NCBI GenBank assembly: GCA_017548175.1
Contig: JAFYMZ010000041.1
Span: 1-5,008 of the forward strand
From: Clostridia bacterium
Lineage (GTDB): Bacteria; Bacillota_A; Clostridia; Oscillospirales; Butyricicoccaceae
Reading direction: 5' to 3'
DNA length: 5,008 nucleotides
In this document: positions 1-5,008 of the stretch, one piece after another
How positions within the stretch are numbered: the first letter of the stretch is position 1
How the letters are laid out: every line of letters starts with the position of its first letter
Notes under the pieces: generated by a model
What the model was told of the DNA's origin: nothing
The model's input: only the letters and a program-made list of their open reading frames with translations
Databases searched by the model: none
Translations under genes and position numbers: made by a program

Positions 1-213
1 GCCGGCATCATCATGGGTGACTACCACAACTGCGCAGCCAGCGACCCCGATAAGGCCCTGTCCCTGCAGCAGATTTTCGAGGATCTGGTCAAGCCCGCAG
101 GCAAGCCCACCATCACCGGTGTGGTCTGCGGTCACTGCAGCCCCAGCATGAGCCTGCCTCTGGGCGAGGAGTTCTTCCTGGATGCTGACACCTGCACCTT
201 CCGTCCCCTGTAA
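1..213 (+). CDS. S66-family LD-carboxypeptidase (MccF/LdcA-like), C-terminal fragment
   Basis: This is the last 70 codons of a gene that begins left of the window; frame 1 is open from base 1 to the TAA at 211-213. Family knowledge: S66 serine peptidases cleave the L,D bond of murein tetrapeptides during peptidoglycan recycling, or related bonds in the MccF immunity branch, using a Ser-Glu-His triad. What is visible fits the C-terminal end of this fold: an early GIIMGDYHNC segment corresponding to the family's G-x-(I/L)-x-G-x(3)-C stretch, a helix ending before a KPTITGVVCGH strand, then GHCSPSMSLPLG, the GH-x(6-7)-LPxG signature whose histidine (fragment residue 45) would be the catalytic base. 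The fragment ends in the usual LDAD strand. The Ser and Glu regions lie outside the window, so activity and the exact subgroup (LdcA or MccF) cannot be decided. A strong terminator follows 14 bases after the stop, so this is the last gene of its transcript. Confidence 0.82.
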   Translation, partial: AGIIMGDYHNCAASDPDKALSLQQIFEDLVKPAGKPTITGVVCGHCSPSMSLPLGEEFFLDADTCTFRPL

Positions 214-227
214 GAGCACAAGAAATG

Positions 228-261
228 AAAACAGCTTGGGAGCAATTCCCAAGCTGTTTTT
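228..261 (+). terminator. Rho-independent terminator after the LD-carboxypeptidase gene
   Basis: A perfect 14-bp inverted repeat (arms 228-241 and 247-260) encloses a 5-base loop, GCAAT. The left arm begins with AAAA, so the right arm ends in a run of five T (257-261), with more T-rich sequence to 269. It lies 14 bases past the stop of the upstream gene and upstream of the next promoter, so it separates the two transcription units. Confidence 0.93.
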
Positions 262-316
262 CGCTTTTATTGCGCGGAAAGAAGCCGCGTTTTCCGTCCA
301 AATTCTGCAAAATCCC

Positions 317-345
317 TTGCAAAGTGCGGAAAAAGGGCGTAAACT
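317..345 (+). promoter_or_regulatory. Probable sigma-A-type promoter of the metal transporter gene
   Basis: TTGCAA (317-322) and TAAACT (340-345) are separated by 17 bases; each hexamer matches the consensus at 4 of 6 positions. Transcription would start near 352, leaving a leader of about 34 bases. An overlapping TATAAA at 345-350 is a better -10 box but would be 22 bases from TTGCAA. No yybP-ykoY manganese riboswitch or other structured leader is visible, and there is no room for one downstream of this promoter. Confidence 0.5.
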
Positions 346-385
346 ATAAAAGTTATCATATTTTTAGTAAAGAAGGCTCTCTTTT

Positions 386-1228
386 ATGTGGGATACATTG
401 GTCCATAGCGGTCTGCACGCGCTGGAGGAAACGGCAAAACTGCTGCCCTTCCTGTTCGTTGCATATTTGCTGATGGAATACTTGGAACATCATGCCGCCG
501 CAAAGATGGAAGGTCTGCTGCGCGCCATCGGCCCTGCCGGTCCCTTGGTGGGTGCGGTGCTGGGATGCATTCCCCAGTGCGGATTTTCTGCCACCGCATC
601 CAATCTGTATGCCGCCGGCTTGGTCAGCCGCGGTACGCTGCTGGCGGTCTTTCTTTCTACCTCGGACGAGGCGCTGCCGCTGCTGCTGGGACATAGCAAT
701 GCCGGCAGTGAGATCGCAAAACTGCTGCTGAGCAAACTGCTCATCGGTATCGCCGTAGGCTTTGCCGTGGATCTGCTGATGCGCAAATTTGGCAAGCCCC
801 GGGAACTCACCGACCTGTGCGAGCATTGCGGCTGTCACGATCATGGCGGTATTCTGCGCCCTGCGTTGTGGCACACGCTGCGCATTGCGCTGTTCTGTCT
901 GGTACTGAACTTTTTGCTGCACCTTGGCTTTGACCTGTTGGGACAGGAGCGGCTGGCAAGTCTGCTGCTGTCGGGCAGTTGGGCACAGCCCTTCTTGGCC
1001 GCGCTGGTGGGCTTGGTGCCCAACTGTGCCGCATCGGTGATGCTGACCCAGTTGTACTTGGGCGGTGTCATCAGCTTTGGCTCGGTGCTGGCCGGTCTGT
1101 GCGCCGGTGCCGGTGTTGGCTTGGCGGTGTTACTGCGCGTCAACGGCGATAAAAAAGAGAGCCTGCGGATCGTGGCGACACTGTATCTGGTGTCTGCCGT
1201 AGTGGGCCTGATCGCGCAAATTCTGTGA
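386..1228 (+). CDS. Putative 10TM heavy-metal/manganese exporter (ArsP_2-like permease)
   Basis: A 280-residue polytopic membrane protein, complete, starting at ATG 386 behind AAAGAAGG (369-376, 9-base spacer). Hydrophobic segments lie near residues 16-33, 48-62, 66-90, 112-132, 163-186, 200-226, 228-250 and 262-280. Two copies of a motif P-(Q/N)-C-x2-S-x5-L-Y-x2-G-x2-S-x-G-x2-L-A occur at 63-87 and 212-236, an internal duplication typical of two-fold-repeat transporters. Between the halves is a hydrophilic loop, CEHCGCHDH (145-153), with three Cys and three His, a likely metal-sensing or metal-delivering site; the STSDEALP stretch (91-98) adds acidic residues inside the membrane region. This architecture matches the family called putative 10TM heavy-metal exporter (ArsP_2, PF11449), whose members are variously annotated as arsenic efflux protein or putative manganese transporter. 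Efflux of a divalent cation is the likely role; the substrate cannot be read from sequence. It appears monocistronic, with its own promoter and terminator. Confidence 0.8.
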   Translation: MWDTLVHSGLHALEETAKLLPFLFVAYLLMEYLEHHAAAKMEGLLRAIGPAGPLVGAVLGCIPQCGFSATASNLYAAGLVSRGTLLAVFLSTSDEALPLLLGHSNAGSEIAKLLLSKLLIGIAVGFAVDLLMRKFGKPRELTDLCEHCGCHDHGGILRPALWHTLRIALFCLVLNFLLHLGFDLLGQERLASLLLSGSWAQPFLAALVGLVPNCAASVMLTQLYLGGVISFGSVLAGLCAGAGVGLAVLLRVNGDKKESLRIVATLYLVSAVVGLIAQIL

Positions 1229-1251
1229 TCAAAAATTGCAAAACTGTAATC

Positions 1252-1287
1252 AAAAACCCGAATTCCGTAATCGGAATTCGGGTTTTC
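1252..1287. terminator. Bidirectional intrinsic terminator between convergent genes
   Basis: A perfect 15-bp inverted repeat (arms 1253-1267 and 1272-1286) with loop TAAT. On the plus strand it ends in TTTT (1283-1286); on the minus strand the run is TTTTT (complement of 1252-1256). The hairpin begins 24 bases after the transporter stop and lies 32 bases beyond the stop of the minus-strand AlaX gene, so it can end both transcripts. The arms contain GAATTC. Confidence 0.93.
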
Positions 1288-1318
1288 TGCATCGAATTTA
1301 GGGGGTGCGAGGGTGAAC

Positions 1319-2476
1319 TCAAGCCTCTGCCGGGGCGAAATGATCCAGAATGGCGGCTGCGGTCGCAACTACACTGCCCTGTACAAAGTTGGGTTTTCCG
1401 CCGCCGCGGCCGTTGAGCGCACCGTTCAGTTCCTTGCACACGGCGCGCAGATCGTCGCCTTCGGGGCTGACCATAGCGTATTTATAATCCCCATCCTGTC
1501 CCGCGAAAACGGCGCAGCGGCCACCGCAGACCTCGCCGATGGCTACCGTCAGGCGGCGCAGTGAGTCGGGGGAGAGGGCAGGCTCAAAGAGCAGCACATT
1601 GCCCTTGTCCCGATATTCTTCGGCGCGGAGGGCAAAGAGCGTGCTTTCCAGTTCACCGCAGCGCAGGCGGCAGGCGGCCAGTTCGTCCTTCATCCGCAGG
1701 GCGGCGGCAGCCGTTTCGGTGGGCTTGGCGGACAAGGCCTGCGATACCAGCAGGTTTTGCTGCCACAGGGTGGACAGATATTGGGCGGCACGGTTGCCGC
1801 ACAGCAGTTCCAGCCGCACGCCGGAACGGAACTTCTGACAGGAGATCAGCTTCACCAGACCCACCTGTGCGGCAGAGCGCACGTGAGTGCCGCAACAGGC
1901 GCACAGGTCAGCGCCGGGGAATCGGGTCAGGCGTACCTGTCCGTCCAGCTCTTTTTTGCTGCGGTAGGGGATGCCGGGCAGCTCCTCCGAAGTGGGATAC
2001 AACACTTCCAGCGGATGATCTTCGGTGATGTAGTGGTTGGCGGCGGCCTCGACTTCCAAGGCATCTTCCAGCGTCATCTCGCAGTTGAAATCGATGGTGG
2101 TGATGTCGCTGCCCAGATGGAAGCCCACGTTGTCGCAGTGGAACCGGCTGCAGATCATACCGCTGACGATGTGCTCGCCGCTGTGCTGCTGCATATGGTC
2201 AAAGCGGCGCTCCCAGTTGATCTCGCCTTCGACCGATGCGCCGAGTTCCAAGGGCGCATCGCAGGTGTGGGTGATGATGCCGGCTTTTTCGTGGACATCC
2301 AGCACTTGCACGCCGCCCAGACGGCCGGTGTCGGCAGGCTGACCGCCGCCTTCGGGATAGAATGCGGTACGGTCAAGGGTCACGAGAAACCGGTCGTTTT
2401 TGCCGGGCTGGCAATCCAGTACGGTGGCGGTAAAGCAGCGCAAGTATGCGTCCTGCTGATAGAGTTTTTCGGTCAT
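1319..2476 (-). CDS. Alanyl-tRNA editing protein, long-form AlaX (AlaX-L type with DHHA1 domain)
   Basis: A complete 385-residue protein. Family role: a free-standing trans-editing hydrolase in the cytoplasm that removes wrongly attached serine (or glycine) from tRNA-Ala, backing up AlaRS proofreading. Residues 1-90 form the small beta-barrel typical of AlaX/AlaRS, with the TAFYPEGGGQPADTG motif at 37-51. The zinc editing site is intact: HSGEH (H98 and H102) and CCGTH (C194 and H198) give the HxxxH...CxxxH ligands. Residues about 240-290 form a helical, probably coiled-coil linker, and the DHHA1-like C-terminal domain ends with GRGGGKPNFVQGS (357-369), the glycine-rich motif shared with AlaRS. 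The aminoacylation domain is absent, so this is not an AlaRS. The start at 2476 is chosen because GAGGGG lies 7 bases upstream and MTEKLYQQDAY is a usual N-terminus; the in-frame ATG at 2527 lies inside the promoter and upstream of the predicted transcription start. Confidence 0.94.
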   Translation of the reverse strand: MTEKLYQQDAYLRCFTATVLDCQPGKNDRFLVTLDRTAFYPEGGGQPADTGRLGGVQVLDVHEKAGIITHTCDAPLELGASVEGEINWERRFDHMQQHSGEHIVSGMICSRFHCDNVGFHLGSDITTIDFNCEMTLEDALEVEAAANHYITEDHPLEVLYPTSEELPGIPYRSKKELDGQVRLTRFPGADLCACCGTHVRSAAQVGLVKLISCQKFRSGVRLELLCGNRAAQYLSTLWQQNLLVSQALSAKPTETAAAALRMKDELAACRLRCGELESTLFALRAEEYRDKGNVLLFEPALSPDSLRRLTVAIGEVCGGRCAVFAGQDGDYKYAMVSPEGDDLRAVCKELNGALNGRGGGKPNFVQGSVVATAAAILDHFAPAEA

Positions 2477-2483
2477 AAAGATG

Positions 2484-2489
2484 CCCCTC
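2484..2489 (-). promoter_or_regulatory. Ribosome binding site that decides the AlaX start
   Basis: Read on the minus strand, GAGGGG is followed by a 7-base spacer (CATCTTT) and the ATG at 2476-2474. No comparable purine box precedes the longer in-frame ATG at 2527, which also lies within the promoter. Confidence 0.8.
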
Positions 2490-2512
2490 TCGGAGGAAAT
2501 GTTGTTGAAATG

Positions 2513-2541
2513 ATTATAGCACGGCAACTAAGAAGTTGCAA
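2513..2541 (-). promoter_or_regulatory. Strong sigma-A promoter of the AlaX gene, overlapped by an inverted repeat
   Basis: On the minus strand, TTGCAA (2541-2536) and a perfect TATAAT (2518-2513) are 17 bases apart, and TGC immediately before the -10 box makes it an extended -10. The predicted transcription start is near 2506, giving a leader of about 30 bases. An inverted repeat, GCAACT-AAGA-AGTTGC (2524-2539), covers most of the -35 box and half of the spacer and could be an operator; no regulator is identified. Confidence 0.85.
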
Positions 2542-2661
2542 CAGGGGAGGAAAAAGCATAGCGGCATGGAGCATACGGACTTTGAAACTCAATTTGTTCA
2601 AATAAAAGGAAAAAACTGGGAAACTTTTTCTTAAAACTTCCGTATATTTTGTGAAAATACA

Positions 2662-2690
2662 TTGTAATTGTCAAACGTTTGGAGTATAAT
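2662..2690 (+). promoter_or_regulatory. Sigma-A promoter of the surface-protein operon
   Basis: TTGTAA (2662-2667) and a perfect TATAAT (2685-2690) are separated by exactly 17 bases. The predicted start is near 2697, giving a leader of about 40 bases to the ATG at 2737. The sequence upstream (about 2590-2660) is rich in A/T runs and could act as an UP element. A TTGTCA (2668-2673) matches the -35 consensus better but is only 11 bases from the -10 box. With the AlaX promoter facing the other way, this 260-bp intergenic region (2477-2736) is divergent; nothing else convincing was found in it. Confidence 0.78.
2672..2681. promoter_or_regulatory. Perfect palindrome in the promoter spacer, candidate operator
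   Basis: CAAACGTTTG is a perfect 10-bp palindrome lying wholly between the -35 and -10 boxes of the surface-operon promoter. A dimeric repressor bound there would block RNA polymerase. No second copy was noticed nearby, and the regulator is unknown; a short palindrome can also occur by chance. Confidence 0.35.
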
Positions 2691-2697
2691 ACAGAAA

Positions 2698-2736
2698 ATA
2701 GGAGTATTATGCGCGATAGGAGTTGAACGGCTGATT
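2698..2736 (+). promoter_or_regulatory. Leader with duplicated Shine-Dalgarno and possible five-codon ORF
   Basis: ATAGGAGT occurs twice (2698-2705 and 2716-2723), 18 bases apart. The first copy serves ATG 2709, which opens a five-codon frame (MRDRS) ending at TGA 2724-2726. The second copy overlaps the end of that mini-frame and is 14 bases from ATG 2737, an unusually long spacing for the real gene. Translation of the mini-ORF would bring a terminating ribosome to within 10 bases of the downstream start, so coupling is possible. This is inference; the mini-ORF may not be translated. Confidence 0.35.
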
Positions 2737-3393
2737 ATGAGAAAATCACGCTCTCGCGGAAAACTGAATATTCCATTTGTTCTGGCAATTGTTATGTTGT
2801 GGCTTACGGCCGTAACTGTGTTTTTAACCAGTGGCTTGTACGCAAGATATACGACTGCGGGTTCGGCTTTTGATTCTGCCCGCGTTATTAAGTTTAACCG
2901 ACTGGAAGTAAAAGAAAAAGGCGCATTTGCGACATTGGAGTCCGGCAACAATCAGTTCCTCGTGATTCCGGGTGTCAATATCACCAAGGACTTCTTGGTG
3001 AAGTTTGGCGGCAGCGAGGCAGCTACCATCGTGTTTGTGGTGGCGGAAACGCCGAACTGGACACCGGTCGGCGACAGCAAATACAAATTCCAGGCGTTTT
3101 CCGGAAAAATGACGTGGATGGCAGATCAAAGCAAGTGGACTGCTTTGACGCCCATTACCAATGTCCCCGGTGAATATGTGTACTACAGTGTGTTGGGTCC
3201 CAATGAAACTTTAGATAAATCGTTCATTAAGGACGCAAGGATTACGGTTGCGGAAACAATTACCCGCAGCGAACTTTCCACACTGGAAAGCAGTCCCCTG
3301 CAAATCAAACTGACCGCTTATGCGGTACAGTCCAATGGCTTTGACAGCGTCGAAGACGCGTGGGAGTCTCTTAGCCAGAAACATCGCGGATAA
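2737..3393 (+). CDS. Secreted protein with SipW-dependent-type signal peptide (TasA/camelysin-like)
   Basis: A complete 218-residue exported protein. The N-terminus has a basic n-region (R2, K3, R5, R7, K9), one hydrophobic segment (about 12-31), then TSGLYARYTTAGSAFDSARV (31-50). This fits the signal peptides handled by SipW-type peptidases, where the usual context is G-x-x-A followed by an aromatic and Thr; cleavage after A36 is likely. The mature part is predicted to be mostly beta, with an IPGVN turn (77-81) where relatives have a PG motif, and ends in LTAYAVQSNGFDSVEDAW (192-209), resembling the A-x-Q-x-x-G-F...AW ending of clostridial members. Relatives form extracellular fibres (TasA) or surface proteins (camelysin/CalY); assembly here is inferred. 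No cysteines or LPxTG are present. The start at 2737 is preferred because the in-frame TTG at 2668 lies inside the promoter, though the SD spacing (14 bases) is long and a CTG at 2731 cannot be excluded. Confidence 0.78.
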   Translation: MRKSRSRGKLNIPFVLAIVMLWLTAVTVFLTSGLYARYTTAGSAFDSARVIKFNRLEVKEKGAFATLESGNNQFLVIPGVNITKDFLVKFGGSEAATIVFVVAETPNWTPVGDSKYKFQAFSGKMTWMADQSKWTALTPITNVPGEYVYYSVLGPNETLDKSFIKDARITVAETITRSELSTLESSPLQIKLTAYAVQSNGFDSVEDAWESLSQKHRG

Positions 3394-3425
3394 TCGTGCG
3401 CTTCCGCAATTACTGAGGTAATGAT

Positions 3426-5008
3426 ATGACCAAAAAATACATCGCATTTTTTATTTGTTTATGTGTCCTGCTGACCGTATTGGCGCAGGGCCTTCCTCCC
3501 GTGCTTGCACTTCTTGGCGTCGATGCACAGGAAGAAGCGCCGGAGCAGGAAGGCTTTGTATGGCCGGAGTCCAAACTGACATGGATGTCCTATCGGGATT
3601 TCTGTTTGGCATCTGCGGTGAAAGCCTATGAAAATCCTGAATTGTATCTGGGCTACGAAGCTGTTTTTGCGGTTGACCGTTGGGGTAGCTTTGTTCTGGA
3701 GGACAACTTTGAAAAAGAAAGCCGTGCATCGCAGTGGCCCAACAAAGCTGACCTTATGGATGACGAAGGCAACGGTCTCCGTGTTGTGATTACCGACTAT
3801 CATCTGGATACCGAAGAAAAGGCCCTGTGGTATAAGGTCGCGGCGCCGGAAGGCGAGACGCTGCCCGAACTGCTGCAGGAATATCCGTATGTTCTGTTTT
3901 ATAGTAATATCGAACCGGATCCTGCTTTGTACATCCAGCCCCAGTATGCAATGTTTGCCGGGGATACGGTAGAAATCAAGGTCGCAAAGGAAGCCGCTTG
4001 CCGCAGTGCAATTTTGAACACGGCCGACCTGCCCCTGATGTTTACTGTCAGTGCCGACTGGAATGATAATGCGTATTATGACTTGGGCGATACCACGGGC
4101 TGGAATGAGGATTTGGCAGACCGTGAATATCGTTATGTAGATGCTTCCTCGGTGATTTTGATCCCGGCGGAGGCTGCAGCTGCTTATGTAGCACTGATGG
4201 AGACCCGATACTCTCGTCAGTTCAATTATCTGCTGTCTCAGATTCCTGAGTCTGTGCTGGAGCAGCTGTCTCCCCAGCATTACGAATCGCTGGAAGCCTT
4301 TTTGGAAGAACTGATCGTGCTGGAAAATGTGCAGCACACCACCGAGGTACAGGTGGGTGAACTGACGCTGCCCGTTGCCGTCAAGGGTCGTCTGCCTCAA
4401 GAGGGCGTGCAGCTGCAGGCAGCACCGGTCACGGCAGAGACGGTACTGAGCGAAGGCTTTGACATTGAAAATCCCGATGATATCATCGTTGCGCTGGACA
4501 TCAAGCTGATCAACGAGGCAGATGGAAGCGAATGGCAGCCTGCGGAAGGCGAAAGCGTTCAGGTGTCCATCGGCGTGGCTGCGTTTGGCTGCGAAGAGTT
4601 GCAGATGGTTCGCGTACACCACAAGCACGGCGACAAGATCGATGTGCTGAATGTCTTTATGGTGGTGGATGGCGCCGTAACTCTGCAGACCGGCGGTTTC
4701 TCGATCTATGTGGTGGAATATGTGGGTGACCAGACGGGTACAGAATATGCCCAGAACTCCACCTTGGAATTAAAGGTAGGTCAGGAAATTTTCCTGTATT
4801 CCGGTCGAGGTACGAGTAAGAATTTTACCGGAACCTGGGAAGTGACCGATACTTCCGGCGCACTATACTATACGGTACACGGTAATTCCACAGAGTTGGA
4901 TAATGATGGTATGAATGTACCGTGGATTCGTATTATTGCGTTGAAAGAAGCGACAGGCGTAACCCTTCGGTTCAAGTACCGCAATAATAACCGAACAGTA
5001 ACGGAAAC
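3426..5008 (+). CDS. Large secreted multidomain surface protein, N-terminal 527 codons (runs off the right edge)
   Basis: Open from ATG 3426 to the window end with no stop. GAGG (3415-3418) is 7 bases upstream, and the gap to the previous stop is 32 bases without a terminator, so the two genes form an operon. Residues 1-34 are a signal peptide: K3/K4, hydrophobic core 6-20, possible cleavage after VLA (A28) or VDA (A34). Residues 45-210 are unassigned; 115-165 contain WYKVAAPEGETLPELLQ and YPYVLFY, which I associate with modules in gut Clostridia surface proteins. Residues 247-300 are probably helical. Residues 303-432 resemble a surface beta-domain: GRLPQEGVQL, then DIKLINEADGSEWQP, VQVSIGVAAF, a VRVHHKHGD strand and the closing GGFSIYVVEY. 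From about 443 an Ig-like (Big-type) domain begins: LELKVGQEIFLYSG, TWEVTDTSG. Any cell-wall anchor would lie beyond the window. The role is probably adhesin or matrix component; there is no sign of an enzyme. Confidence 0.8.
   Translation, partial: MTKKYIAFFICLCVLLTVLAQGLPPVLALLGVDAQEEAPEQEGFVWPESKLTWMSYRDFCLASAVKAYENPELYLGYEAVFAVDRWGSFVLEDNFEKESRASQWPNKADLMDDEGNGLRVVITDYHLDTEEKALWYKVAAPEGETLPELLQEYPYVLFYSNIEPDPALYIQPQYAMFAGDTVEIKVAKEAACRSAILNTADLPLMFTVSADWNDNAYYDLGDTTGWNEDLADREYRYVDASSVILIPAEAAAAYVALMETRYSRQFNYLLSQIPESVLEQLSPQHYESLEAFLEELIVLENVQHTTEVQVGELTLPVAVKGRLPQEGVQLQAAPVTAETVLSEGFDIENPDDIIVALDIKLINEADGSEWQPAEGESVQVSIGVAAFGCEELQMVRVHHKHGDKIDVLNVFMVVDGAVTLQTGGFSIYVVEYVGDQTGTEYAQNSTLELKVGQEIFLYSGRGTSKNFTGTWEVTDTSGALYYTVHGNSTELDNDGMNVPWIRIIALKEATGVTLRFKYRNNNRTVTE

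Noticed and set aside
262..385. A possible metal riboswitch upstream of the transporter gene
   Set aside because: No yybP-ykoY-like conserved loops or stable multi-stem structure were seen; only a weak CGGAAA/TTTCCG pairing near 275-296, upstream of the predicted transcription start.
356..922. A 188-codon open frame on the minus strand
   Set aside because: It is antisense to the transporter gene and its product is a Gln-rich shadow of Leu/Ala codons on the other strand.
2477..2527. An N-terminal extension of AlaX starting at ATG 2527
   Set aside because: It would begin upstream of the predicted transcription start near 2506 and lacks a ribosome binding site; the ATG at 2476 has both in the right place.
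1757..2605. A 282-codon open frame on the plus strand
   Set aside because: It is antisense to the AlaX gene, which has intact zinc and glycine-rich motifs and its own promoter; the plus frame shows no family features.
2566..2634. A 22-codon open frame starting at ATG 2566
   Set aside because: The nearest purine box (GGGGAGG, 2544-2550) is 15 bases away, no promoter precedes it, and the short product has no recognisable features.
3386..3407. A hairpin between the two surface genes
   Set aside because: GCGGA/TCCGC gives only five base pairs with a long loop and no T-run, so it is not a terminator.
3459..4628. A 389-codon open frame on the minus strand
   Set aside because: It lies entirely antisense to the large surface-protein gene, whose frame has a signal peptide, a good ribosome binding site and recognisable domains. 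The antisense product is a low-complexity-like mix of F, Q, I, H and R with no motif.

Overview
The window looks like chromosome of a Gram-positive anaerobe of the class Clostridia, most likely a gut member of the Oscillospiraceae/Ruminococcaceae. This is inferred from strong purine-rich ribosome binding sites, consensus sigma-A-type promoters, a fairly GC-rich housekeeping part, and a surface-protein locus with a SipW-dependent-type signal peptide. No sequence search was run.

Layout from left to right: (1) the last 70 codons of an S66-family LD-carboxypeptidase, closed by a strong intrinsic terminator; (2) a monocistronic membrane transporter of the putative 10TM heavy-metal/manganese exporter type (ArsP_2-like), with its own promoter; (3) a perfect 15-bp hairpin shared as a bidirectional terminator with the converging next gene; (4) on the minus strand, a complete long-form AlaX alanyl-tRNA editing protein with a near-consensus promoter that also fixes its start codon; (5) a 260-bp AT-rich divergent intergenic region; (6) on the plus strand, a two-gene (or longer) operon that runs off the right edge. 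That operon encodes a 218-residue secreted protein with a TasA/camelysin-style SipW-dependent signal, then the first 527 codons of a large secreted multidomain protein with a bacterial surface beta-domain and the start of an Ig-like domain.

The first three genes are ordinary accessory or housekeeping functions: peptidoglycan peptide recycling, metal efflux and tRNA proofreading. The surface operon is the most interesting part. A small fibre- or camelysin-like subunit next to a large modular exported protein suggests a cell-surface structure or matrix system. Its promoter has a perfect 10-bp palindrome between the -35 and -10 boxes, and its leader has a duplicated Shine-Dalgarno sequence with a possible five-codon leader ORF. 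No RNA gene, CRISPR array, insertion sequence or attachment site was seen, and no stretch longer than 300 bases lacks a gene.
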